64,000 nucleotides of DNA from Balanoglossus misakiensis. Its lineage: Eukaryota > Hemichordata. Where the stretch lies: positions 5,890,001 to 5,954,000 of the forward strand of contig CM082592.2 of NCBI GenBank assembly GCA_040954595.2, in the 5' to 3' direction. The notes under the pieces are model-generated. The model made no database searches and was not told where the DNA came from. It saw nothing but the letters and a program-made list of their open reading frames with translations. Of the stretch, positions 1 to 13,163 are shown piece by piece (within the stretch, counting starts at the first letter, position 1; every line of letters starts with the position of its first letter). A program made the position numbers and the translations under genes.

Positions 1-2882
1 GCCGTGGACAACGATGGTTTACCTGAACGTTAGCCAACTCGAAGGCTATAAACTAAATTACCTAACCGACGCGTAATAAACCATGAATCGATCTCGTCTT
101 CTCTTAAATGTCATGGAGAAGTCACATAAAATCCAATAAACCGAACAATGCTGTCGGAATGGGGGTCCCATGGTGTCAAAACATACTCTGGGGTGGCTAT
201 GTCGGGCCGGTATAACTGTAGTCGCTTTGACTGCCGACTCCATTTTTGCTAGGTGATTATGTGCCGTATTAGGTTCAAGTTCTGCTGTTGCTAAGTACCC
301 ATAGTTTTAGCGCGAGGTCAGGCTACACATGTGCGAAATTCCGCAAAATAATTTAATACGTTGAGTATTTGGTCTGAACAATCACTGTTACACCAAGCGA
401 GAGAGTGTATATACGTCAGATGTTTGGTTGACAAAAAAGTCGTCCGTATAATTAAAACAGCGCAAATGATAGCCCTGTTGGAGGCCGCGTAACACCGGGA
501 GCACTCAGACCTGTACGCAGGGCTACGCATATGAGAACATAGGGCCCCCATGGTAAAAGTTCCTGGCCATCTCCGCCTGCCAAGGTCTTGCTCTCCGAAA
601 AAAATAGTTCGTTAGACCGTGGTCGAGCCAACGACCCGTGCGAGCGGACGACGGTTCCTGGCCATTTGTAGTTGGCATCTGCCACTAGAATTAAGGCATC
701 AGTACAGGTACAATACAAAGGACCCCTTCCCCTCCTCCCCACATACACGCTATTAAAATGAAATGACTGATACCCTCTATGTAGAGGTTGCACTATACTG
801 CATCATGATGAATGGATATTGTGATTGTCCAGGACTGAACTGACATGCGGCAACACAATGAACAGACAAGGTAACACACCAAAGAAAAGTTTCAATAACA
901 ATCAACTTCATTGTGATTAGTTTCAGGGGGGAAGTCCCTATAGTTGCCGATTGCGGGTCAGAAGTCGGGCCATATAGTGATTCGCCTTCAACACAGAGGT
1001 CAGGACAGACCCGTATAACACGAACCACACATATGACACCGGATTTACCAATGCGATAGGCCAACTCCCAAAATATTTGTTTGTGTCCACACGCCAACAA
1101 AATGACGGGAGTGTATCAATTGAAACCGTTATTGCTCCTAAACGACCAATTAATTCACGACATCCATGTGGCCTTTACAACCGAGGTCAGCCGATATGGA
1201 GCGATTACACCGTGATAGTATAAGTACCCTGCATAAATGACACAGCATTGTTTCGTATAAAATTGAAGGATACGAACAGATATGACAATATCGTGTAAAC
1301 CCTGAATGATAACTTCCTTTTGTTGGATTGAGCGATCATATACACAAATACAATGATTTCTAAAGCAAATAACAGATAAAAATTGATAAGTCAACGATAG
1401 GTGTATTATATCACTTTATTTTCGCCAGTTTGACGAATTAGTACTGTGGGATGTTTTGTATCACTGTAGCAGAAAGTTGCCGAGAGATCATGATTAGTGA
1501 TGCTGAGTACTTACTGGTGATAGTGTTTAGACCTGGACCTGTAATTTTTATCGGTTGTTGCGATCTTTCAAACTGTAAACAGACGTTTAACTTTATAATC
1601 AACACCACTTAGCAGTCTTTATGAGGTGTAAATTGACCTTCCCATGAAGGCGTACTAAAATAAACGGAATACATATTTTCTGCGCAAACTACCGGGTCGT
1701 GACGACACACCGGGCTCCCGTGATCACATGACGCGACTCTCGTTTGCATAGTTTCCTCATTATAATATTTTTTAAGCGACCGTCGGTCACGTCGGTCAGT
1801 GATTCCAGGTCTTAATGGTCAGATGTAGCGACATTTAACGGTGATGACATTCACTAACGGTCATTTCGATCAGATAACGTGCGCCCGTTTAGACAATGGG
1901 TATGATAACCGTGAAGGAGATAGTTTGTTTTCTTTATCTGTGCGGGCTATAACCGCATACAATGTTTTCGCCGACACAACGCGAGCTAAATACAAACCGG
2001 TACGGACTGTTCAATCGGATGCGTGTGCGTGTGAATTCGCCTGGGGCTCCGTCTATGTCATTGATCGCTAGATGTTTCGGCTGATCTGCATACGAGATTG
2101 GTGGTCCCTGTAAATTGTCCGTACATCGCAGCCACATACGTCTCTCCCGACGCCCCGCGCTCGGTCGCAGAGATAGGACCCGTCTTCTATCAGTCATCAC
2201 AACCGCCTCAGCGTGTGTCGTGTGACCTGGGTATATTTGGGCATCTCTCTCCACTACTTGTGCTGTCTTCTGTGTAGGGTTTGATCACTGAGTCCTGCCT
2301 GCGGCCCGCCGGGGGGAGCTGTACCTGCTTGAACCTGATTACCGACGCATCCATCACGGCACTGCCGGGTGCAGCCTGCCATTATTTTTTTTATCCAAGA
2401 TTAACACCCCCTGTATCTGCACACTCGTCATATAGTTCAACAGAGTTCTGATTATGATAATTATTTTTAGCAGTTTCCTTAATTTCCTGTGATTTGATGT
2501 ATGTCTAAGTCAAGACAAAATCAAATTAGGGCCTAAAGGCGAAACTTAATATTTCTTTTGTGCGATAATGATATCCACACAGTTTACTTATACAAATAGA
2601 TGACGGTTTATTAACGTTCCCTTAATTTTGTAAATGTTCCTGGTAATAAAAACCGATTAACCTCATTAAACACACATCTTTGGGTGATTAGATCGCACCA
2701 TGAGGTAACATGATGACTTTAGAAAACGCTGAGATATAAAGCTATAGCTTACATAATGCGAGGGCGCTGCACACATGGGTATGGTGTCAACACAGCTGAA
2801 ACTGAGCTGTGACTGAGGGCAACGTTTAATCGTTGTCAAGTGTGGCCGGCAAATGTGTGCCAGGGTTCAGTTGCCGTTCAGA
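1..2882. other. Gene-free left end with raised CpG
   Basis: No exon, conserved protein or RNA gene could be recognised on either strand. The reading frames are short and resemble no family known to me. Up to about 2390 the DNA looks unlike the rest: a hand count gives 33 CpG in 1–600 against 8 in 5401–6000, and there are few of the A/T runs seen elsewhere. After about 2390 the composition becomes AT-rich and CpG-poor like the remaining window. The last few hundred bases hold the promoter and 5' leader of the TLCD3-type gene. Confidence 0.5.
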
Positions 2883-5187
2883 ATGACTGGCGTGTCGCCT
2901 TTTCTTCTCGGCTGGGTATTCTTTCCCGTGCTCTACAGTGCGGCGAAACGGATCACAGCATCCTATGTCAGGGACGACGCAAGCATCGCGAAGATTGCAG
3001 AAAAGTAAGATGGTCTAGAATTTGTCGACAAGATCGAAATGTCCTCCAAAGATCAATGCTGAATACTAGTATACTAGACATGAATACCGAAGGACAGGCA
3101 AGCGAATTGCATGTCTGCGTGAAAGCTTACTTGCCCTTTCCTTCGTTCATATGAAAATCACATTTGTAATATGTCTTTTGTGTTGTTAAAGGGAATCATA
3201 ACAGAAATCATGTAAAATCTATTACCGCATTCTGAATGTGAAATTGAATAGTAATCACAACTTGAACTTTAATTGGCCGCGGTTGACTGAAAAGTTCACG
3301 AACTTTGTACGCGTCCCCTAAAGATCAGACGCCTATGTTTACTATTAACTTTGTTAACAGTCTCAAGAGTGTACATTATCAACAGTTTGCGGCAGTTTAA
3401 ACAAACGTGTATGTTTTTACGAAATTGACAAAACCACTGGTGGCTTACGTAAGAGCGGTCAACTAAAACCTGCAATCCGCGTGCCGTGCACCAAATTAAA
3501 TCTGAGAAAGCTAGCTCAGTTGTGAAATTTTATTACGATAAGGATTAGAGCAATTAAACTTTTGGACCAATTCGTGAACACTGTGCCTTTTTGTAAACAT
3601 CGCAATTATACCATTTCTGTAATTTCTTCTACTTATTGGTCACGGTGAAATTTAATGATCATTTTTCCAGATCAGTTTCCATTGTGCAAGCAATCATGGC
3701 GAGTATAGCCGGTGTGGTTATTGCCACATCCTGTACCAATGACATCATGTACGACAGGTAAGCTAAACAGATGTTATAATTAGGGTGTTTGTGTCTATGG
3801 GGAAAATTAGCATATTCGGCATAAGAATGGAATAAAGATGATTGAGTTGAGATTAAAATATTAAAATTATAATCACTTCCAACGACTGTCAATTGTGTGG
3901 TCTGTCATTTTTTGAATGGTAAGTCACACATGTGTGCATTGTTTCTAACCACAATAACAATATATTTCTCTTTCCGACTGATTTCTAGGCATTGGCTTGT
4001 TGAAGCGTACATGCTATTTGCACTGCCCTATCAGATGTACGATATCTACGCCATGTACACAGTGCATCTTCTGAGAAATTCTCACCTGCAATCAAAGAAA
4101 ATTCAGACTGCCGTTTTGGACTTTGTGAAAAATCAACCAATAATGGTGTTGCATCATCTTTTCATCATTTTCTTCTTTTTTCCTGTTGCGTTTGTAAGTC
4201 ATGTACTCTGGTACGTTTATTCTGTCAAAAGTCTTTATTTTGGTGACGTCATGTCATCTTGCACAGATTTATTCCTGAATAGAGTTCAAAGGTCACAAGA
4301 ATTCACTTATTTTTAACAGAAATGTCACTGGAAAAAAAAGAATACACATAAATCAAAAGATTATAATAGATAATTGCTACCAAAATCATTTTGGAAAAGG
4401 ACATGAAATGAACTAATATAGAAGACTGAAATGTGAAAATTGATGTTTTAAAAAAATGGCTATGATTATCTACATATTATTAAAGTTGCAAAATTGAAGT
4501 TTTGGTGTACCGATCTTTAACATTTTTTACTATGTATCTTAATCATACAGTTCCTTCGGAATGGCAAAGGAGATTTCTTTGTGGGCTGCTTCTTTTTTGT
4601 TGAAATGGCCAATCCATTTATGAACTTCAGGGCAATATTGAAACAGGCAAGTATAATCATTATGATAATATACAGGCGTTCTCAATATTCCACAACAAAT
4701 GCATGAACACTGCCCTGAAAGCATTGTGTGCTAAACTGTAAAGATTTTTAGCTCTAAATAATGTGACTTGTAACACCGGTAAAAAAAATCATTAAGTCAA
4801 AACTCTTGTGGCTGTGTGTGGTTGACTTTTGACCCACAATGCAATTCACCATCCTGTGACTAAACCCCCCCCCCCCCTCCCCAACATATTGTTCCCTTGC
4901 TCGTCTTATAATTAAAATCTCATTTTTTGCAGTTTGGATACGAGAACACAAAGATTGGCATCGCAAACGGCATAGTGTTACTCATCACATTCTGCATTTG
5001 CAGAATCCTGATATTTCCGTTTATATACAACGTCTATGGCAGACCCAGGGACCTGTCCATGTGGCAGGTGGCATTACACATTCCGGTCAAGTGCAACGTC
5101 GGCTGTGCCATCATCCTGGCTTTTAATCTCTACTGGTTTTATCTCATCCTGGGAGCGGCTCACCGAACTGTCAAAAATCTCAGGTGA
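2883..5187 (+). CDS. TLCD3: TLC-domain protein of the TLCD3 (FAM57) family
   Basis: Five coding exons: 2883–3004, 3671–3757, 3989–4193, 4551–4646 and 4933–5187, giving 254 residues (human TLCD3A is 257). Exon 1 gives a short hydrophobic N-terminus. The TLC domain follows, with stretches such as HWLVEAYMLF, YDIYAMY, HHLFIIF, KGDFFVGCFFF and LIFPFIYNVYGR that match TLCD3A/B almost position by position. Several transmembrane helices are visible. TLC proteins are multipass ER or plasma-membrane proteins; TLCD3B has been linked to ceramide metabolism, and the biochemical role of this copy is inferred only. Intron 3 (after 4646) uses a GC donor (gcaagt) instead of GT; using it keeps the frame and restores a block conserved in the family. 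The stop codon TGA overlaps a cag|gtgaag string that resembles a splice donor, so a longer isoform cannot be excluded. The start is the first ATG of exon 1. Confidence 0.9.
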
Positions 5188-7598
5188 AGAAGTCAGGGTA
5201 ACCATAACGACAGATGTTATTGTTCAGCGAGATCATAATATACACATCACCTCAGGGCTGTATAGGGATAAAACTGCATCAGAGAAAATCTTGACATATA
5301 GGCAGAAAAATCCATTGACAAGATCATACGGCGCTGTTCAGTGGATTAATCTTCGAAAAATGGGTCCGTCCACCTGAAGATCCATTCAGATGATGACGCA
5401 GGATTGACAGGTTTATTTTCCCAGTATCTAGCATTTGCTATCTGATTTGACTAGCCTGGAGTTTGTCACTCCTATCAAATCCGTGTTCATCTCTAAATTG
5501 AGTGTATTTGGACCAATGAATGTCCTTATAAAAAGAACCGGTACAAATCAATGCATAGACCCGTCATTTAGTATTTAAAGCTGGGCTGCTTGATTGTGAG
5601 ATTTGTACAATATGGCCGTCAAACTTGAAGGAGCGACCTATCATTTTTTTTATGAATGCCAGTGTAAAGAGTCATCACTGGGCTCCTTTATTCATGTCAA
5701 TTTGTATGATCTATCTGTCATGTCAGTATAAAAAATCTCAAAGCCACTGACAAATTCAATTACACTGTTCTACAGTACTGGAGTTTGAAGATGAGATAAC
5801 ATTTTTTGGGGTCAAAAACAAGTCATGTAACATATTTTCAAGTTGACCCAAACAATAAATGCAAGTTGTCAGAACGAAATTTTGATATATACACGAGTCT
5901 TTATTAATGCCTTAATGTGACAGCACAACTGAAAAATGAATGTCAGGGTCATCCCTATTTAATCCACGAGCCTGATGACAGGGGTTGCAATTTTGAAAGC
6001 AGTATATTTTGTTACCATGATAAAAACATCCTTGGATAAAAAATTGGTCCTCTTTAACAGCCAAATTTACGGCTAACTTACGGTAGTTAACACAATTACT
6101 AAACATTTTTATATACCAGGGGATAGGCAATGACTTCACCTACAGTATAACCCTCTGGCTTTCTGACACACTGATTGGCTCAACAGCTCATTATGCATGC
6201 ACACATCAACAACCAGTCAAATCAGTTGGCTCATCACGGCCCACAATGCCCATGGCAAATACCAATCACATGTACTCAAGGTAAAATTACACAGAACTTG
6301 TTTAATGAAACTCGAGTCTGACCAAAACAGGTCACATTGAATGAGATACATATCTACTCATTTAAGTAACAACTTACACTGTTTGACAGAACTTGATTAA
6401 GAGCTACGGCAATGGCTTACCCCAATCTGATTAAAATCAGATGTAGAGTTAAGCGCTGTTGATAGCTGCACTGTTCTCTCTGTTTTGGCTGTTCTGTTCT
6501 CTGTCTTGGAATCGGCAAAAGTAAAAACATTGCCTAACTCTACATCTGATTTCAGATTGGGCTGACACAAAACTATGAAAGGATACAAAACAAAAATCAA
6601 CAAAATGACAATGATATTGGGGGTGTGAGGCTTCTTGTAGATATGGATGAACATTTCCTTGTTCTTAGTGCACGCAGTGTTTTGAAACTCATCCATAATT
6701 GTGAACTTGACAACAAATACTACATATTTCAGAAGTTTACTAGCAGTAGCCTACCGATCTTCAAATTGCCATTTTTAAATATTTCAGTTTGACTCCAAGG
6801 AGCCTGAGAATGCAGTTGTATATCACAGTTATTACTGACATTGTGAATACATGCCATATTGGAAAGTTTCTTGAAGATGCAACTTTGATATGCAAATTTT
6901 ACTATCACATTAACTGCCATCTACTAGATGTACAAGCTCAATTTAGAATGCTTTGAAAACAAAGGTAAAAAAATTATCCTCTGGAAAAAAAAACGGTGGT
7001 TGAATTATTGGAGAAGTTGAACTATAGGAGTGATTACAGTATCTTGAGATATATATATAATTAAATTAGACTTTCCTGGTGAGGTAAGCAGACTATGTAT
7101 GGCTAATGCACATTGTTGTAACTGGTGTTTTGTGTCAAAGTGACTGACTCGTTTTATTGCAAGTATGATCCATGATAATGAAAGTTGAAACTAACGTATC
7201 TCAGTGACCTTTGACCCCTTCACAGTGTGGCGACTCGTCACAGGACGAAGACTCATGAAAAGTTCACATACACCTATACGAGGAAACAAAAATTTACAAA
7301 CACACAACTGCATAAATACACAAGGGTAACGATAAGGGACCGCCCATTTGACACTTTCGGGGGAGGGGAAATGTTCTTTAATTCTTATTCTATCATAGAG
7401 AGACACAATAGTTACAAAGGTCTCCAAATTATTCCAAAGTGTCAACTGAGCGGTCCCTATGCACAAACACAACATGTTGGTGATAGTACATTAAGTTAAC
7501 AAAATATTTTAGGTATTCCAGTCAAGAGGTGTCTAATTTTTGTCATAGAAAATATACACATCTCCAGATATTTATTTTACTTAGAAATTAACATCCAA
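5188..7598. other. Convergent intergenic region (TLCD3 and MLEC 3' ends)
   Basis: No coding region supported. It holds the 3' untranslated sequence of the TLCD3-type gene (a candidate AATAAA at 5854–5859), a 142-bp inverted-repeat element at 6420–6561 and the 3' flank of malectin (AATAAA on the minus strand near 7571–7576, about 23 bases beyond its stop). Open frames here are short and unlike known proteins. Confidence 0.5.
6420..6561. mobile_element. Short inverted-repeat (MITE-like) element
   Basis: Two arms of about 30–35 bases face each other: 6420–6454 (ccccaatctgattaaa start) and 6531–6561 (ending cagattggg). The arms are complementary apart from a small insertion in the left one. The roughly 75-base centre has no coding sense. 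Arms, size and lack of coding capacity fit a non-autonomous DNA transposon or foldback element. I see no clear target-site duplication, so the family is unknown. Confidence 0.5.
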
Positions 7599-10500
7599 CT
7601 ATAACTTGCAGAGGCAAAAGACTGTGGGGACAAAAAGGCCAACTGCTACAATTATCGGAAACATCATACTGCTTTCGTCTGATGCGTATGGATCTACTGT
7701 TTTAGGTCCTGAGGTTTTTCTCTTTTTAAGTTCCTTTTTCACTTCCTTCTCCTCTTCCTCTTCTTCCTCTTCGTCATCAAGGTCAAGGCCAGGGATGGGT
7801 GGCAGTTTTGGAACATCTATCACACAAAAAAATACATCAACAATGATGCAAAATGCAAAGAAGATGCACACAGGTTAGAGAATTTGACACCAAAGTTATG
7901 GTGTGAGCATGGCCTTCAAAAAAATCACGCACAACACATCCGGATGTTCCTTGCATAAGTACGAGATCCAACAGGTGTCAATTTTGACAGACAGGATATC
8001 GTGGACCAGGCTACCTTCAAGAGACCAATTATTTAGATGGGGACTGTCTTCACAGATAAAATACAATTGCAAAAAGAAACCCACTACCATAAGTAGCAAC
8101 TGGAAAATAATACTCACCATCTATCGTGCCTCTCATAACATACAAGGCATTCACTTTTGGATTATCTCTGTAACCCTACAAATATACACAGAATATTGTT
8201 AGTGCAGTTCACAGAACACCAAGTGTAAATTCAAATTGTAGGGTCACAAACCATTATGTTGCTTAACAAAGCTTTGTGAAAATTAGAGTAATTTTGACAA
8301 TAAAACTAGCTTTCTCATTAACCACTCTCATTGTAAATTCATTGCTTGAACGATCACGGTTTCGAAAATCATTGATGAAGATCATTGAGCCGAATTCAAA
8401 TGATTCTAGTTTACTCCAACTGTGAGTAGTTTTTTCAATTAGTAAAACATTGTGCTTTGATGCACAATACGTGCAGAATCATCTTGTAAAAATGATGGCA
8501 AAGAAAATAAGAAAAGTTTGTCTTACCTTTATAAATTCTACAAGTAAAGTCCCGCTGAACGTCGACACCTCGCCCTGCACTTTGAGCTTTCCTCTTGTTA
8601 TTGTAAAAGGAATAATTTCATCATGGGCTGTCCCTCGTCCAACTTTGTCATAAATGTCTAATTCTGCCACCACTGTGTGTTGTTCGTTGAGCACTACATC
8701 GAATACCTGCAAGTGGAAAATATCAGATTGTTGGATTAATCACCAGCTCGCATCAATCATCATCACTGGCAGCCGTTCTGGATCAGTAGTACATACAGTG
8801 TTAGTTATACACAAAATGCTAAGCTTTGCACTTACAGATCCTGAAAACACTACCTAGATTATAGTAAAGCTAATGTGTGTAAACAGGGGGATATTCGACG
8901 CTAGAGGTAATTCTTGGTAATGTTGGGGGCAGGGCTATACCATGTCATCATTTTGTCAAGGTATTGGTGCACTGACTATATATAAATGTGGGTCAACAAC
9001 AAAGCTGATAATTCCATGGCAATTATATGATTAAAACCATGGGCGGTTATTACTTATATACAAAGCACAACATGGGTCCTACAGGAGGGGGATTTTCTCC
9101 TACTAAACCTACATTTTTACAGCTAGATATTTTTATTGAACTCACAGCTGACTATTTTCTAGTGGCGACTGAAGCAGTTTGCTTTAGTATATAATGTGTC
9201 TGTTACGAGTTTATCTAAATGATAATATAGATTCAATTTTTTCCAATGAAAATGAGGATGTTATAAAAGAAATCAACAGGTACTTGTGAACTTGTTAATG
9301 ACTATTTGTTCTCAGGCATCAGTGTCAATGACTGATTCTCTTATATTCATAAGAGATATAGAGCTTTTGTGATGTGTACTGTTTTTTTCCCCTTGACACT
9401 TTTAAAATGACACCATCATCCTGATGCAGCTGTATACTAGTAATTGCCTGCAGGATAGTGGATGAGAAACCAGTGAACCACATATCAATGTCAATTTAGT
9501 ATTGTATTATACAACAGGTATCTTAATGTTAAATTTATGATACAAAAAATGTATTACAATAGGTTGATGACCTTTTTGATTAATACCAAATTTCATAAAT
9601 TATTCCTAGCATTAATGATACCTTCTTTTCCTTGTAATTTGCCTTCGCCTATAAACAGGAATTAATGTTTACAAATGCAACTGGATACAAAATATTCAGT
9701 TTATTACGAACATTTGTAAACACAATATTCCCTTTTTATTTAAAGGAAATAAAACACGGCAATGCAAAAGTTAACCATTTTTGTATTGGTTTTGAAAATA
9801 AGAAAACCAACAACAGAAAAAAAACCTTAATTAAGGAGAGTCTCAGGTTATCTGCTGCCTGGCACTATCTCTTAGGAATTCAAACAAAGTATCTGTATGT
9901 CATGAATGGTTCATGTGAAATGCTCTGTTGCCTTTTGTGATAAGAGAATTCTGATTATAGCTTTGGAAGTGTTGAGCAAATTGAGCAGAAAGATATTTGT
10001 AGTCTAGTGCTACTCGAGAGATGATGCCTAAAATTCACGCTTTCAATCATCTTAAAAACCTTTATATAAATTATTTAGATAATTTTCTTAGTATTAATTA
10101 ATATTATAAATGGCAAAAACATTAAAATAAATTGGTGTACATGACTTATTAATACATGAAATGCGGGATAACCACTTAAGATCAAATTATCATAATTTCA
10201 AAATAAATGCAATTTTTGGCAGCTGGTGGATTTTATCACACTGGGTTCTGCAATGTGAGTATGTCTTTCAAATTTAATCATATTTATTTAATTATTCATT
10301 CATTTGTTTATTTTGCGCTGAGCATTTATCAATATCGCTGCGCTGCAAGCAGTTGCAGTTCACTGGGTTTCTCTAAGACACCCAGGCTCAGCCAATCAGC
10401 TCTCACGAAGTGGCAGAAATTTCCAGAGCAATTTTCCTGTGTGAAGGCTAATTTGAATACGTCTCCCATTATCGGATCATTATTGTTATGATTATAACAG

Positions 10501-12130
10501 ATCACGATGTCACTGAGCTGTACAGTTATCATTGGTTCCCTGACAATCTCTAATAGCCTGTGTCCTTTGTTATAAAAATTAGTTTTAATTTCGGTTGGGC
10601 TGAAAGAAAATATCTTCTGACAAGCAGCTGACCTTTACTGCGACATTTAACTGCATATTGAGTTCCTAAAATCCACAGGTTACAACTCCATTTGAGGTTT
10701 GAGCATTTTATATAATGACAAAAGGAAGATCTACAAGTGACAATTAAAATATGGGAAGTACTGACAAAACAAAACCAGTACATGTATACATAACACGTAC
10801 TGAACTTCACATGCCCTTTAATAATTTTACGTTACGTACACATGTTACTGTAATGTTCCACACACATAAGGTTATGCACACACTTGTTGGCACAGCTTGG
10901 GATTTTTCTCCTATAATATTCAGTGCCTGTCTAGTCTTCCTCCCATCAAATATACCTTCACAAAGCCACCAGATGTTATTATATAATATGGATAACTTGC
11001 TCAATGGAAAAACCATGTTATCCTCACCATTTTTATTTGACCTGGTGAACCTCAGCAAAACTGAGGATCCATAAACATGAGATGAGGTTAAATGACTGTG
11101 TCAGGTGTCTGGTATCATAGATGTGCAGGAGAGCTTATGCATAATACAACCATGCTGGTACTACCATATTGACTTATAATCATAATTGAAGATTACATAT
11201 ACGGTATACATATTATTTTTAATAACATGTATACTGTTATATCAGTTTCAAAGCTGGTTATGGTATATTTAATAAGGTCTGCAGTCTGGCCATTAATTAG
11301 ATGACAAGTACATCTATCTTCAAAAATTGCAACATTTTGCTAGCATATTATGTGGATTTTTAAATATCTGCATCAATACCAGCTCAGGTGCCTTTGGAGG
11401 TGCAGTATGTAATATACAGCTCCACGCAGAGATATGTCGAAGGCAATTTCAAAAACGGTCGTAGTTGTTGAATATACATGTACGATATTTTAACAAAGAG
11501 ACAAATCGCATTTACTGATTAAGAACTATCTCATTTATCTCATCCATACGATTAGAATGCGTGGGTGTTTAAATGAGACCTGCGACCAAGTAAATTAGAA
11601 ATGTCAAAAATTTATTTCAGGGGAGGGCTCTTTTCATAAAAATATTTAACAACAATTGATCCAGCATGACTTCAGGCGAGTTGTATTACGTTGACTTAAA
11701 ATAATGCAGCTTCCGCGTTCCCTTTCACGTACGTGTACGTACACCGGTGTCCGTACGTGATCTCATTCTCCCAGCTCACCTTTTGGTTAGACGCTGTGAA
11801 ATATACTTCTGCAAATTTCATCACCAGAACATAATCCCCATCCTCCTCGATTGGTACTTCGTATCCAAAGGTATCCAAGTCGTATCTTTCCGTTTGGTAC
11901 AACAGCTGATCCTGTGGGGCAACTCGGTTGATATGCAGCATTTTGCCATAATCAGACGCGACGCCTTGGATATTATGCAGTGGATCTGGCTGATAAAACA
12001 CACCGTAACTATCCCTGTGCTCGTCTCCACCGGCGTTGACCGCAAATATTACCTCGCCCATTACATCAATAAAAGTTGTAAAACCGATTAAAAATAGCAC
12101 ACTGAACAGAATATGCATTAAAAGCTTCAT
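7599..12130 (-). CDS. MLEC: Malectin, ER carbohydrate-binding membrane protein
   Basis: Four coding exons in transcript order: 12130–11780, 8706–8527, 8175–8118 and 7816–7599, giving 268 residues. Order of parts: a signal peptide (about residues 1–25), the malectin domain (VNAGG start, [33 protein letters not shown], then HDEIIPF and VQGEVSTF), an acidic Asp/Glu run, the conserved PYASD..S.MFP segment, and a C-terminal membrane helix ending FCLCKL. This is the whole architecture of vertebrate malectin, which binds diglucosylated N-glycans on new glycoproteins in the ER lumen and works with ribophorin I. Intron 1 is about 3 kb. The gene is divergent from TYW1. In human, MLEC and POP5 lie close together on 12q24, as they do here. 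Confidence 0.96.
8707..11779. other. Malectin intron 1
   Basis: A roughly 3.07-kb intron between a gtgagc donor and a tgcag acceptor on the minus strand. AT-rich, with scattered short frames on both strands and no protein family I can recognise. No RNA gene or clear repeat was seen. Confidence 0.6.
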
Positions 12131-13163
12131 TGTAAGAAATTTTTAAGAGATCAGTACACAACAACAAGTGACAGCGTGGTCTACAGCTGGTCGATCACTG
12201 ATTTCAATACGTCATTTTAAGTAATCGATTCAAAATATTTCAGAAAATGCCTGTGGTTACTATAATTATGTGTTACTTGAAACACTATCAAAGCAAAATA
12301 TATATTTAGGTAGAATCATGCCAAATACATTTGTCATTCATTTATTGCTATTTTTAAGGTTGCGTTAGCTGACGAATGTAACGGTTGAGAAATGTAAATT
12401 CACTTTAATTCCCATGTTACCTTGCTATCAAATATGGCTGCGTCCATACTCCAAAGAATCTTTTCTTGACTGCAGTCTTTCCTCGCAGACGAGAAACAGA
12501 CAGTTGAATAACGTTCAGTAAAAAATTTGGTGTGGGTACGTATGTAACTTTAAGAAAATCACTATCTAGAAATACATGTAGTAGTTTTTGAAAGAAATGC
12601 AGTAATGTGTCGATAGGACAGAGCCCAGCCCATGCGAGTTGTTGTTGTCGGCGGAACGGCATGGGACACCGGACGGGATGTTTTTACACGCGTTGCCCCT
12701 CCCACCACGTTGCTTGGTGACCTAGTGGAATGAACTGCAATCATCACAGCCTTTCCTTCTTTTCCGGTGTTGTTACTTTTTTTTCTTCCCACAACGATCA
12801 TGGATCACGGTGCAGCTTCTTATAAACTGTACAAACATTTTGGCTTGCACTCAAGTTTCAGAAAGTACTTCTAAGTTCTAGCTGTTTATGAAACCTTGAA
12901 TCCAGTCATTGATCTTTCTGGCTGTGGTGGCAACGCAGCTGTACCGTTGGGGGGGGGGGGGGCTGCTCAGCTGCTTCTCAGCCCCCCCCCCCCCCACGGT
13001 ACAGCTGTGTTGCCACAGCTATCGTCTTCCATGCAATTCCAATAAATGAATGAATAAATTAATAACTTTTTAATTAATCAACAAAGTTTACCGATTATAC
13101 TCCTAAAGAAAAAACAACACAATTCATCAATTTCATCATTCCAGATAAGCGCAAGAATTTGCC
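12131..13163. promoter_or_regulatory. Divergent spacer between MLEC and TYW1
   Basis: About 1.03 kb separates the two start codons on opposite strands, so it should hold both promoters and 5' leaders. TYW1 may have an upstream non-coding exon, because a pyrimidine-rich stretch ending in cag lies about 20 bases before its ATG. The main structure is a long GC-rich hairpin at 12920–13020. No TATA box is obvious. Confidence 0.5.
12920..13020. repeat. Long inverted repeat with G-tract/C-tract stem
   Basis: The left half reads about ggctgtggtggcaacgcagc, tgtaccgtt, then a G run of about 14. The right half begins with a C run of about 15 followed by cacggtacagctgtgttgcc. The halves pair as a stem of roughly 40 bases with few mismatches around a centre rich in ctgctcagctgcttctcagc, which can itself pair. 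It lies in the spacer between two divergent genes. Confidence 0.75.

Noticed and set aside
1841-2254. Overlapping frames on both strands in the left end
   Set aside because: Short, overlapping, and without recognisable motifs; consistent with random frames in CpG-rich DNA.
7606-7878. Plus-strand Ser-rich frame opposite malectin exon 4
   Set aside because: Mirror of the Glu-rich malectin segment.
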